This document shows, one piece after another, positions 35,901-42,360 of a DNA stretch of 64,000 nucleotides. Origin of the DNA: Tubiluchus corallicola (lineage: Eukaryota; Priapulida; Priapulimorpha; Priapulimorphida; Tubiluchidae); contig JAQGDQ010000342.1 of NCBI GenBank assembly GCA_030141605.1, positions 17,501 through 81,500 of the forward strand, given 5' to 3'. The first letter of the stretch is position 1. Each line of letters opens with the position of its first letter. The notes beneath the pieces are model-generated. The model was not told the DNA's origin. It did not search any database and was given only the letters and a program-made list of their open reading frames with translations. Position numbers and translations under genes: made by a program.

Positions 35901-38900
35901 GTGGAAGCCTCGCAAGACTGCGATGGTATGGACACCTGAAAAGAAGAGTCGGTGAAGATCATGTGGGAAGGGAAGACATAAATGAAGAGATGGTCAACAA
36001 CAGGAATGCGTGGAGAAGACTCATTCAGAACGGCAACCCCGCATAGGGAAAAGCTGGGAAGAAGAAGAAGTTGATATTTTTGTCTAAGCGTTTTGAAAAG
36101 TGAAACCTTGGTTAGGGCAGTGTTTTAGTGCACTGTGTACGGCTGTGTGAATTTTTATCCCAACATGTGCTGTTGTTTTACCATTAGTAAGGAAAAACCA
36201 AATAGATTTTCAGTTTTATGCAATGATACTGTAGCTGGAATGCATTAAGCTTGTAGGTAATGGAGTTGCTACCATTTTTGCAACTGCTCTTTTTACTTGT
36301 TTGTATTGTGTCAGGAATAAGATTTTCAGCCAGAAACTGAACATTTCTTGCATTGCAGGCTTTGATATGAATTATGCGAACAATTGGCCGCTGAGGGGAG
36401 TTAAAGACACCCTCTGGGAGGGAGGGATCCGAGGAAATGGCTTCATCTGGAGTCGTCTGTTGAAGCAGACGCATCGAGTGTCTGATCAAATGATGCACGT
36501 TACTGATTGGCTTCCTACGCTGTACCATGCTGCAGGAGGTATTTTGCACTAATTCAAGCGTTTAATTAGATTATAGAAACAATTTTACATTGTAGGCAAT
36601 TCACTTATGGAAAATTGTAACAGGTAACATTTGAAAAATGCTGGCCCTTTCTCTGTCAGCTTTCTAAACGCTAAATATTGTGCTTGAAAACATGTGAAAA
36701 CTTCTTTTTGCAGGTCTACGAAGAAACTTCTATTTAATTTTATAATTTATTAGACATAATGACGCACCTAAAGTTAACACAAATAAAAATGAACAGCAAA
36801 AGAGATGATTTGATTTTTTAAATTATGTTGATAGCCATTCATTTTTGTTCATCTTTATTTTATTTCATCCTCTGCTTCAAAAAATGCATTGTACAGCACT
36901 AAGTAAAACAAACAGTATTATTGTTTGTTGTGCATATTTTGCAAATATAAGTGCAGTTTGGCACCTTTGCAAATGGTTTTAAAGCTTTGACTTTTTTACG
37001 TGTACAGTCTAGCTGTCCCTTTTCTATAGTGTTAAATTTTGTTCCTGAAATTGTGTGTAAACATGATACTTTTATAAAAAACTGAACTCTATAGTTGTGT
37101 GACACCGTTCATTGTGAATGATTTTTGCGGGATAGTGGGTGATGCTTATAAATTAAAATGCTGAAACAGGTGAAATGTTAGCATTGAGTGCAGTCTAGTC
37201 TCGTTATCTCGCCCCTCTTTATGCCGCCAAACTCCTCTCTCGCCATAGAAAGTACCAGGACGGATTTCCTGCTTTGATATTTACCTCGTGAAGTCGCCAC
37301 CCTCGCTTCTCGCCCTCGCCACGTCATGCTAGGATGAATGCTTATGTAAACTATATTCGTTATGTCGCCAAACAGACAAACTCAGAGGTGAATCGATCAA
37401 TACATATACCGCGTGTCGATGAATATAACCGCGGTATGTAGACAATGCTGCTGTACTCGATAGACAGACATAATTAATCTAGTGTGTGTCTCACCAGGAT
37501 TAGATTAGGAGTGCTGTGGTTGGTTAATGCGCAGAGAAACTAAAGCGTCACCGATATCCTTACTGTATAACACCAAAGCTTGTGTTTGATTAAACGTCGT
37601 GTTGACTGCTTGCGTGTATCATCAATGAAACAGTTGTCTCTTCTGAATTATATCAGTCGTCAGTAACTCATTTGTGAACATTTCTAAATCTTTTGCTAAG
37701 TTTATTGCATTTAAGTGTATACTCGAAAAAGGTTTTTTAAATAAAAAAGTAACATTCTAAGATTATTTTTATGACATTTTTTCATTTCTGATTTAATGTT
37801 GATTGGTATCATAATGCGAAATATATTTTATATGTATATAGAGGAACACTATGTTAATCAACTATTATGTATATACATATAGACTAACTTCGTTATATTC
37901 CCGTTATCTCGCCATACTCGCCTCTCGCCAAAAATTTGCCCTAGACGGACAGTGGCGAGATAACGAGGCTAGACTGTATTGTTGTTGTTTTAGAAATGAT
38001 CTTTCTCTGGATTTGCTCTAATTGAAGTTAGATAGTATAATAGTTTGTTTATTTGTGGTTTATACAGCTCACTCACAGTAACTAATGCAGGGGTGTGCAA
38101 ATTATCTGACCGGCCGGGCCACATTAAACTTTCCCGCAATTCCTGTTGGTCAAGGAGCCAAGTACAGAAGGGCCTAATAATGATTTTTTTGCATCTGACC
38201 TGCGTACATCATTACTACTACACTCAAGAAACTATTTTAGAAGTTATTAAAATTTATATTACCAACCATATATTTCTACTTTCAGGACAGATAGTGGTAA
38301 TTTCATTACAATGCATATTAGTAATGTGTATCACACAGTCTGTGTAGTACCGTGACATTAAGCTACAACCGTCTTGTAAGGGTTAATGGCATCCGATCTA
38401 GTAGAAAAAACTACCCGCACTATCTTTGGTATCGTGACACGGACTTCAGCTGGATACACTCAATTAATCGCCCGGGCCGCACTTTCATTAGGTTGACAAA
38501 TCTCTTCGCGGGCCGCAATTAGCACACCCCTGAACTAATGTCATGATTATCTCAGGATAAGCATCTAGGATTTTCAATGTCGTAATAACGCCTTTAATGC
38601 AAATTCCTATGACCTAACAATCTTATTCTTACTGTAATGTATACGCTCAAATCAAAGTTGCGTTCCCATATCTATGTTAGTTTATTCTGCAAAATACAAA
38701 TTTTCTGTAGTCTACAATTACTACCTCTACCGAACTACTGAAATAAGTGCTGGAAAATAAGTGCTATAGATTATTACGTTACACTAAAAAGCTAAAATGC
38801 ATACATACATTGTTGGTCAAATATTGAGTCGAGAAAAAGCCAGAATGTCAGTAAAAGGTAGCAGTATAATTATAAGTCAAATTTTAAATGTAAGAAAGAC

Positions 38901-41719
38901 GTGTGTACATGACAAGTTCCACCTATACAATGTCAGAGTAGAAAAAGTAGTCTAGCTTGTTGAGCTACAGTCTAATATATGGTGGCTTCTAATGCATATA
39001 CTACCTTGAGAAGGGATAATGGACCAAAACATTTGCACCTGCAACACTTTCGTTTTTATCATTTTCTTATTGTCCTTATAATGCTCTACAGCCTTTTGAT
39101 ATCTAAGAAATATGTTCACTTATTTACATTGTCTTCAGGGATCGTTGTTCACATCAAAGCAAAAAACCTCATTGGCAACGACTACTCCGATCCCTGGGGA
39201 AGAAGAAAGCAGTATTACTGTAGCAGACTGCTGCCCTCCAGAAAACCTTTAACATTTGTGTTTTTAAGATGGTCATAAGTCATTTATTTCACCTTACACA
39301 TTTACAATGGTTTCATGTACAATATCTAGTGAAAGGGCCTACAATGGATATAATACAAATAAGAAATACTGCACAGGAAAAGCCTCAAACACACTCATTT
39401 ATACACGAACGTAAATGTGTTGCGGGCAATTAAAAAGCAGGGCTTGTTCGATTGTCCCACACAGTGATAGAAAAAAAAGTAATGGAGATAATCTGAAAAT
39501 TTAAAGTGAATCGTGATAAAAAAACATTAGTGCTTAAAATGGAATGATGGAATGAATGAAACTCATATATGGTGGCTAAAAACACCAGTAAGATTGGCAC
39601 CGGTAATGTTAGGGTAAAAATGACACAACTAGTTCCAAACTGGTACTGTTCTTGGCGAAGCTTGAGTCTGGTACGTTTGTTGAAAAGTTGGAAATTTCTT
39701 CCCCCGGTATGGCTTACCGTCGCCCGACTGAAAATATCGTCAAAACTGAGAATGAAATTTCCATGAAAGATGTTATATACCATAACTAAATCAGCATGTA
39801 GGCGACTTTCTTCCAGATGATATGTGGAGTTCTTACAATAGCTGTGTGAAAGTCATGTTTAAAGTTGTAGATCACTCACTTTGTAGAACAAGTATAAAAA
39901 ACTATACTACATATTTGCAGTGTTTATTAAACTACATACACATAAGTAGAATGACTGCTGCACTGAACACTGAGAATGAGAGTGTAATGCACTGAACACT
40001 GAGCGTTAGACAGTGACTAGAAATTAAATCCAGTCAGTATATATAGGTATAGGTGATAATGCAAACTTGACTTTACAAAAACCATTACTGTAAAATAGGG
40101 AGAGATCCAGTGAATGCATCGTACAATTATACTGGGGGTGAGTTTAGCTAGTAAAATGTAAAAGGATTAGTTCATAGATGGCAGCACCTAAAAAATATAC
40201 AATTACAACTTCCACAAGCTGTCAATAAGTGAGATCTGGCAGTAGAATGATTCGTTGTCAATAAGTTTTATTCCCACGACTGTTGTTTGCTGGTTGCAAC
40301 ATTCAGCGTTATCGTAAAGTCGTTAAATTTTCTGCACATTTCTATTCTATTGCATATTTTAGGAAATGTGGAAGATCTGATTGACCAGGACGGAGTCAGC
40401 ATGTGGGAATCTCTATCTCAGGACATCCCTTCTCCCCGTAAGGAGATTCTGCACAACATCGACGACGTACGACACATCGCTGCCTTGCGGTACGGCGATT
40501 ATAAGCTCAAGGTTGGACACACATACGGTGGAAGCTGGGATGGATGGTATGATTTACCACAGGTACAACAAAATATTTTATTCTCTGTTTGAAGTACAAG
40601 CCTCTAAAGGAACAGAAGGGCAAGTAGTTAGTGTTATTGAGTGCGTTTTAGCATAGCTGCCTTGAAAGCATAAGACCTGGGTTCGAGTCCAAATGGAGGT
40701 TCAAAACTTTTTCCGACTTAATAATTTAGTATCACTTTTGTTAATTTGAAAAATTTTGCACCACCGGTGGGATTTGAACCCAGGACTTCTGCTTCTGCTT
40801 TCTAATTTAATATTGCTTTTGTGAGTTTATTAGGTTGCAGTAAAATAAAGAAATTTACTTTTGTTTGGAAACTTCTATAAACTTTGTTTACAAAACTACT
40901 TAATTACAGTCGAACCTCGATAACTACCCCCCCCCCCCCCCCTTTATAATGCCAACTTTGCTTAATGCCCAAATTTTTGGCAAAACAAAATGTCTATATT
41001 TGCATTGACATGTTTGTGTTAAATCACTTTGTTATAATGGCAAACTCGCTTAACACCATCTCTTTCTGGAGTCCCAAAGCAGGCGGTATAAAGATGTTTG
41101 ACTGCACGCTCAGTGTCCATCTCTGCTGCGCCTTTACTTGGTTTAGCATAACCGAAAATGTAATTGCAAAGCTTAAACGCATAAAATTAGATCAGTGCGA
41201 AAGGTGCCTCCCGACAAATTTCAAATACAAGCAAGTGCATTCATTGATGTGCTGTTTCAGGCAAAGCGGAGAGACAGCCCCGCTCCTATACATCTTTTCC
41301 GAAGCCATCTTCACGACATCCTTCCCAATGCGACGAAACCGCCAAACTGGGAGGCCGTGGTGATCAAATGTGGACCAAAACCTGCTAATGCCAGCACCAA
41401 CTGTAAGCCAACTAAAGCGCCCTGCTTGTACAACATTCGCGAGGATCCCTGTGAGTACAACAACATAGCGGACTTTCATCCTGACATGCTGAAATTCCTC
41501 TTACAACGCCTCGCTTATTATAATGCCACCCAAGTGCCACCAGCAAACAAACCTGCCGACCCGAAGGCAAATCCCAAATATTACGGTTATATATGGACAT
41601 GGTGGCAAAGTATTGATGGCGTGTTAAATGTGGACGACGACGACGTCTTGGAATCAGACGAGCGGTTTGTCTTCAGCGAAGCAAATCGAGCTTATCGTCC
41701 GTCTCGCAATGAAGTCTGA
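17835..41719 (+). CDS. ARSB-like: Arylsulfatase B-like sulfatase, ten exon positions, with alternative exons 3 and 4
   Basis: Type I sulfatase of the ARSB/ARSI/ARSJ group, which hydrolyses sulfate esters (for ARSB, N-acetylgalactosamine 4-sulfate in glycosaminoglycans) in lysosomes or outside the cell. Spliced from exons 1, 2, one of 3a-c, one of 4a-b and 5-10 it encodes 569 aa, near the human paralogues' size. Residues 1-20 are a signal peptide. The sulfatase domain starts at H29 ([13 protein letters not shown]). Visible active-site residues: D36 and D37, the formylglycine Cys C75 in C-S-P-T-R, R79, K129, H131, H221, D284 and N285 (STDNGG), K306. N-glycosylation sequons include N109, N178 and N440. 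Every junction is GT-AG with matching phase. The exact substrate, and ARSB versus ARSI/J orthology, cannot be decided here. Confidence 0.93.
18210..19095. mobile_element. MITE-F in intron 1, with repeated 'tacatgggctagcccaagta' motifs
   Basis: The left end carries several 'gtacatg(g)gctagcccaagtaggac' style units, the right end their inverse ('gtcctacttgggctgcccat', 'gtcctacttcggctagtggc'), and a further pair lies at about 18635-18710. The arrangement suggests a non-autonomous DNA element with arrayed subterminal repeats. Exact ends, target-site duplication and superfamily are not clear. Confidence 0.5.
19190..19400 (-). pseudogene. CR1-like LINE ORF, C-terminal fragment in intron 1
   Basis: On the minus strand the frame reads RRFKLNIRK, a stop, [19 protein letters not shown] and [13 protein letters not shown]. 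This matches the LINE tail pattern 'R..KLN.RK.FFS.R....WN.LPE.VVEAPS.N.FK.RLDK'. It is short and contains a stop. Confidence 0.6.
19943..20460 (-). mobile_element. Internally deleted pogo/Tigger-type DNA transposon in intron 1
   Basis: It has perfect 27-bp terminal inverted repeats (ccgtattttcccatgtataa and 7 more bases, to gagaccc), each flanked by TA. It keeps only the transposase C-terminus on the minus strand (20040-20429), with [32 protein letters not shown] and an acidic tail ending FNDFYDE, typical of pogo/Tigger (CENP-B-like) transposases. The DDE catalytic core is missing. The identical termini suggest recent mobilisation. Confidence 0.85.
21084..21363. mobile_element. Pogo/Tigger-like MITE in intron 1
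   Basis: It runs from 'cactcgaccctcgttaaacc' to 'taaggagggttgactg' with TA on both sides. The termini are related to the 'CAGTCGACCCTCGTTAA' type. Internal sequence has 'gtggtaaaggaaactgaccg' twice and no coding region. Confidence 0.65.
21366..22175 (-). pseudogene. CR1-like LINE reverse-transcriptase remnant in intron 1
   Basis: The C-terminal part (21366-21531) reads [20 protein letters not shown] and [17 protein letters not shown]. Further upstream on the same strand near 22130-22170, [18 protein letters not shown] corresponds to the conserved RT motif 'PQGS.LGPLLF..YINDL'. Frameshifts and deletions lie between, so it is inactive. It is antisense to the host gene. Confidence 0.7.
22462..22621 (+). 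CDS. ARSB-like: Arylsulfatase exon 2, formylglycine motif
   Basis: Encodes residues 39-92 ([19 protein letters not shown].. to PIHTG). It includes [11 protein letters not shown], where C75 would be oxidised to formylglycine, the sulfatase nucleophile, followed by SAILTGRYP. Acceptor ttctttcag, donor gtaatt, phase 1. The fit to the family is continuous with exon 1. Confidence 0.95.
22741..23274 (-). repeat. Rep-A copy, interrupted by a hAT MITE
   Basis: It matches the Rep-A pair at 14.2-14.7 kb in inverse orientation. After the hAT element at 23275-23680 it continues at about 23689-23760 with 'ttctcgaaaaattatatgtt'; the uninterrupted version is visible at 33640-33720. Confidence 0.65.
23275..23680. 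mobile_element. hAT-type MITE, family 1, copy 1
   Basis: Ends are 'caggggtgtgcaaattatct' and 'gcagtttgcatacccctg'. The 8-bp target duplication acctaggt is perfect (23267-23274 and 23681-23688). Subterminal 'gggccac' and 'gcgggccgca' motifs recur in the copies at 27147 and 38088. CAG..CTG ends with 8-bp duplications indicate hAT. No transposase. Confidence 0.9.
24538..25245. mobile_element. Diverged copy of hAT-type MITE family 2
   Basis: The left end 'aggagtgagtgtcaaatgct' and right end 'tggctgagaatgctcatcct' are eroded forms of the family-2 termini, with internal 'gattcaattcgattagaatt' and an inverse of 'atcatgcgtatcactagatt'. The order shows it is inverted relative to the copies at 45-49 kb. 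It is about 300 bp longer, so something has inserted (part near 24660-24720 is a small palindrome around 'gaccatacggtca'). Confidence 0.55.
25440..26150. repeat. Rep-B copy 1 in intron 2, containing a 52-bp minisatellite
   Basis: It shares with copies at about 33810-34225 and 39835-40215 the opening 'gtgaaagtca', then 'ctacatatttgcac', 'tgctgcactga', 'ccagtcagtatatataggt' and 'accattact..aaaatagggaga'. Here the central 'cactgagagtgagag' part is expanded into about nine 52-bp units at 25577-26050 (unit starts 25629, 25681 and so on). The other copies hold only one to three degenerate units. Ends resemble loose inverted repeats (tgtgtgaaagtc against aacttccacaag). Confidence 0.75.
26706..26818 (+). 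CDS. ARSB-like: Arylsulfatase exon 3, version a
   Basis: 113 nt, entering in phase 1 and leaving in phase 0. Encodes [19 protein letters not shown], then [19 protein letters not shown], ending at active-site K129. It differs from version 3b at three residues (S96D, C102E, T123A). Acceptor ttcaacag, donor gtacat. It lies 2.6 kb upstream of 3b. Confidence 0.88.
27147..27633. mobile_element. hAT-type MITE, family 1, copy 2
   Basis: Bounded by 'caggggtgtgcaaatt' and 'aatttgcacacccctg', with a perfect 8-bp duplication ctgtagtg (27139-27146 and 27634-27641). It is inverted relative to copies 1 and 3. It lies in the intron after exon 3a. Confidence 0.9.
27848..27925 (-). repeat. tRNA-Gly-like sequence, probably a SINE head
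   Basis: On the minus strand 'tagctcaatggtagcgtg' fits an A box, 'acttgccacccgcgag' an anticodon arm with GCC like tRNA-Gly, and 'ggttcaactcc' a B box. The acceptor stem does not pair well, so a tRNA-derived SINE or pseudogene fits better than a functional tRNA. Confidence 0.45.
28415..29390 (-). repeat. Rep-A copy just upstream of exon 3b
   Basis: Both ends match Rep-A ('ggatgatttttcgtatcctg' at the left, 'tggtaataattcctttgcg' and 'ttgagctatagttt' at the right). The middle (about 28580-29090) is not shared and is probably an insertion. The repeat ends within 40 bp of exon 3b. Confidence 0.55.
29427..29539 (+). CDS. ARSB-like: Arylsulfatase exon 3, version b
   Basis: 113 nt with the same phases as 3a. 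Encodes [19 protein letters not shown], then [19 protein letters not shown]. Nucleotide identity to 3a is high, so the duplication is fairly recent. Acceptor tttctctcag, donor gtagtt. Read directly after 3a it shifts frame and reaches TAG at the eighth codon. Confidence 0.88.
29588..29700 (+). CDS. ARSB-like: Arylsulfatase exon 3, version c
   Basis: 113 nt with the same phases. Encodes [19 protein letters not shown], then [19 protein letters not shown]. It is the most diverged of the three, mainly in the first seven residues and in LK to FS and SH to SY near the C-terminal end. Acceptor atgcttttag, donor gtatca. Only 48 nt separate it from 3b. Read after 3a or 3b it reaches TAA at the seventh codon. 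Confidence 0.88.
30205..30420 (+). repeat. Rep-C copy in the intron before exon 4a
   Basis: Contains 'caaagttatattgcttagca', 'ggtaaaatgccactgactca' and 'cccagtgcgcattactggct', an uninterrupted version of the copy split at 3465/4976. Confidence 0.6.
30709..30822 (+). CDS. ARSB-like: Arylsulfatase exon 4, version a
   Basis: 114 nt, phase 0 to 0. Encodes [17 protein letters not shown], then [22 protein letters not shown]130-H131 completes the G-K-W-H active-site motif begun in exon 3. Acceptor atgaccag, donor gtatgt. The following intron to 4b is 44 nt. Confidence 0.9.
30867..30980 (+). CDS. ARSB-like: Arylsulfatase exon 4, version b
   Basis: 114 nt, phase 0 to 0. Encodes [17 protein letters not shown], then [21 protein letters not shown]. 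It differs from 4a at 13 of 38 residues, notably YYC to YLT and more basic residues near the start. The W-H pair and the G-H-Q-D-Y-Y-D-H block are kept. Acceptor gtgtttcag, donor gtacgt. Confidence 0.9.
31070..31360. repeat. Three-copy 96-bp tandem repeat in the intron after exon 4b
   Basis: Units contain 'gcactgttgagaatctat', 'cctcaaatgaaaatgca' and 'gatggaagcgtgtcg'. The period is 96 bp, a multiple of 3, so frames stay open on both strands without implying a gene. Confidence 0.85.
31932..32057 (+). CDS. ARSB-like: Arylsulfatase exon 5
   Basis: 126 nt, phase 0 to 0, residues 168-209. Encodes [19 protein letters not shown], then [20 protein letters not shown]. It corresponds to the ARSB region '[22 protein letters not shown]' and carries an N-glycosylation site at N178. 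Acceptor ttttgtag, donor gtaagg. Confidence 0.92.
33140..33735 (-). repeat. Rep-A copy in intron 5
   Basis: An uninterrupted but diverged copy, with 'tatcccgctctgttctgaag', 'attaaataataagttaaaaa' and 'gtatgttccttttcaatatt'. It shows the arrangement before the hAT insertion seen at 23275. Confidence 0.65.
33810..34225. repeat. Rep-B copy 2 in intron 5
   Basis: Shares the whole framework of the copy at 25440 ('gtgaaagtcatgttt', 'catacacata', 'ccagtcagtatatataggta', 'cagatggcagcacctaaaa'-type ending) but holds only short, degenerate units in place of the 52-bp array. Confidence 0.7.
34328..34454 (+). CDS. ARSB-like: Arylsulfatase exon 6
   Basis: 127 nt, phase 0 to 1, residues 210-251 plus one base. 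Encodes [20 protein letters not shown], then [19 protein letters not shown]221 aligns with the ARSB active-site His in 'LALQSVHEPLQVP'. The insert SANSYT lengthens that loop relative to human ARSB. Acceptor ttttttgcag. Confidence 0.92.
34624..35140. mobile_element. Pogo/Tigger-like MITE with nested mariner fragment, intron 6
   Basis: The outer element runs from 'cagtcagactccattataac' to 'gtgggtttgattg' with TA at each side, and its inner part ('caaatttttgg.aaaacaaaatgtctatattt') matches the element at 40907-41104. Inside it, about 34654-35006, lies a mariner-type insertion. Confidence 0.6.
34702..34922 (-). pseudogene. Mariner-like transposase C-terminal fragment
   Basis: On the minus strand the frame reads [20 protein letters not shown], then [13 protein letters not shown] and [18 protein letters not shown]. 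This is the usual end of mariner-type transposases ('FFLWG.LK..VY....L..L..RI ... C....G..E'). The flank at 34981-35006 matches a mariner terminus (cagggtgtccataaagtctg on the minus strand). The catalytic part is deleted. Confidence 0.7.
35383..35499 (+). CDS. ARSB-like: Arylsulfatase exon 7
   Basis: 117 nt, phase 1 to 1, residues 252-290. Encodes [20 protein letters not shown], then [20 protein letters not shown]284 and N285 are the conserved metal ligands (FSTDNGG). Acceptor ttcttctctag, donor gtaaaa. Confidence 0.94.
35586..36072 (+). mobile_element. RTE-like LINE-derived composite element, copy 3, intron 7
   Basis: The order matches copy 2: G-run, 'caagccagcccaactcagtg', 'gggttagggtcaggaaggg', then the RTE-like ORF end ([20 protein letters not shown], stop-interrupted, to [20 protein letters not shown]) and a (GAAGAA) tail. 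It is transcribed in the same direction as the host gene. Confidence 0.8.
36359..36538 (+). CDS. ARSB-like: Arylsulfatase exon 8
   Basis: 180 nt, phase 1 to 1, residues 291-350. Encodes [37 protein letters not shown] and [16 protein letters not shown]306 corresponds to the ARSB active-site Lys in 'NNWPLRGRKWSLWEGGVRG'. Acceptor cattgcag, donor gtattt. Confidence 0.95.
37191..37976. mobile_element. Pogo-like MITE, 786 bp, intron 8
   Basis: Ends are 'cagtctagtctcgttatctc' and 'gagataacgaggctagactg', nearly perfect inverted repeats, with TA at the right and TG at the left. No coding region. Internal inverse motifs ('cgttatattcccgttatctc') lie near the right end. Confidence 0.7.
38088..38532. 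mobile_element. hAT-type MITE, family 1, copy 3, intron 8
   Basis: Ends are 'caggggtgtgcaaattatct' and 'gcaattagcacacccctg' with a perfect 8-bp duplication aactaatg (38080-38087 and 38533-38540). It has the same orientation as copy 1. Confidence 0.9.
39139..39278 (+). CDS. ARSB-like: Candidate alternative terminal exon of the arylsulfatase
   Basis: A pyrimidine-rich acceptor (ttacattgtcttcag) opens a frame that joins in phase to exon 8 (phase 1) and runs 45 further codons ([19 protein letters not shown].. to FVFLRWS) to a stop. Used, it would replace exons 9-10 and remove the C-terminal subdomain. I recognise no domain in the tail, so a chance frame is quite possible. Confidence 0.25.
39835..40215. 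repeat. Rep-B copy 3, intron 8
   Basis: Shows the most complete ends of Rep-B: 'agctgtgtgaaagtcatgtt' and 'tacaacttccacaagct', loosely inverted. It has a reduced internal 'ctgcactgaacactgag' section and the common 'ccagtcagtatatataggta' core. Confidence 0.7.
40363..40562 (+). CDS. ARSB-like: Arylsulfatase exon 9
   Basis: 200 nt, phase 1 to 0, residues 351-417. Encodes [20 protein letters not shown], then [20 protein letters not shown] and [19 protein letters not shown]. It matches ARSB '[26 protein letters not shown]' and 'AIRHGNWKLLTG'. Acceptor catattttag, donor gtacaa. Confidence 0.94.
40660..40800. repeat. Two opposed tRNA B-box-like motifs
   Basis: 'gggttcgagtcc' at about 40680 (plus strand) and the inverse of 'gggttcaaatccc' at about 40768-40780 (minus strand) resemble tRNA-derived SINE B boxes facing each other. 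A boxes are not clear. Confidence 0.3.
40907..41104. mobile_element. Pogo/Tigger-like MITE, intron 9
   Basis: It runs from 'cagtcgaacctcgataacta' and a C-run to 'ggtataaagatgtttgactg', with TA at the left. It shares 'caaatttttggcaaaacaaa' with the element at 34624-35140. Confidence 0.65.
41261..41719 (+). CDS. ARSB-like: Arylsulfatase exon 10 and stop
   Basis: 459 nt, residues 418-569 and TGA. Encodes the C-terminal subdomain ([20 protein letters not shown] corresponds to ARSB 'LWLFDIDRDPEERHDLS'), then [15 protein letters not shown] and the family end [12 protein letters not shown]. An acidic, unconserved tail ([14 protein letters not shown]) follows. The last codons and the stop are the first unit of a 30-bp minisatellite. 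Acceptor gctgtttcag. Confidence 0.93.
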   Translation, partial: AKRRDSPAPIHLFRSHLHDILPNATKPPNWEAVVIKCGPKPANASTNCKPTKAPCLYNIREDPCEYNNIADFHPDMLKFLLQRLAYYNATQVPPANKPADPKANPKYYGYIWTWWQSIDGVLNVDDDDVLESDERFVFSEANRAYRPSRNEV

Positions 41720-42360
41720 ATGTGTCATCCGTCTCGCAATTAAGTCTGAATGTATCATCTGTCTCGCAATGAAGTCTGAATGTACTGTCCGTGTCGCAAT
41801 GAAGTCTGAATGTATCATCTGTCTTGCAATGAAGTCTGATTGTATCATCTGTCTTGCAATGAAGTCTGAATGTATTGTCCGTCTCGCAATGAAGTCTGAA
41901 TGTATCATCTGTCTCGCAATGAAGTCTGAATGTATTGTCCGTCTCGCAATGAAGTCTGAATGTGTCATCCGTCTCGCAATGAAGTCTGAATGTATCGTCC
42001 GTCTTGCAATGAAGTCTGAATGTATCATCTGTCTTGCAATGAAGTCTGAATGTATCATCTGTCTTGCAATGAAGTCTGAATGTATTGTCCGTCTCGCAAT
42101 GAAGTCTGAATGTATCATCTGTCTCGCAATGAAGTCTGAATGTATTGTCCGTCTCGCAATGAAGTCTGAATGTGTCATCCGTCTCGCAATGAAGTCTGAA
42201 TGTATCGTCCGTCTTGCAATGAAGTCTGAATGTATCATCTGTCTTGCAATGAAGTCTGAATGTATCGTCCCTCTTGCAATGAAGTCTGAATGTATCGTGC
42301 GTCTTGCAATGAAGTCTGAATGTATTGTCCGTCTCGCAATAAAGTGTGAACGTATCATCT
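41701..42360. repeat. 30-bp minisatellite, 22 units, starting inside the coding sequence
   Basis: Units like 'gtctcgcaatgaagtctgaa' plus tgta(t)catcc repeat every 30 bases from 41701 to 42360 with almost no length variation. The first unit encodes SRNEV and the TGA of the arylsulfatase. Since 30 is a multiple of 3, other frames stay open throughout (a 10-residue repeat on each strand). It would form the start of the 3' UTR. Confidence 0.97.

Noticed and set aside
41701-42360. CRISPR-like array
   Set aside because: Units follow one another directly with no unique spacers, in an intron-bearing animal locus. It is a minisatellite.
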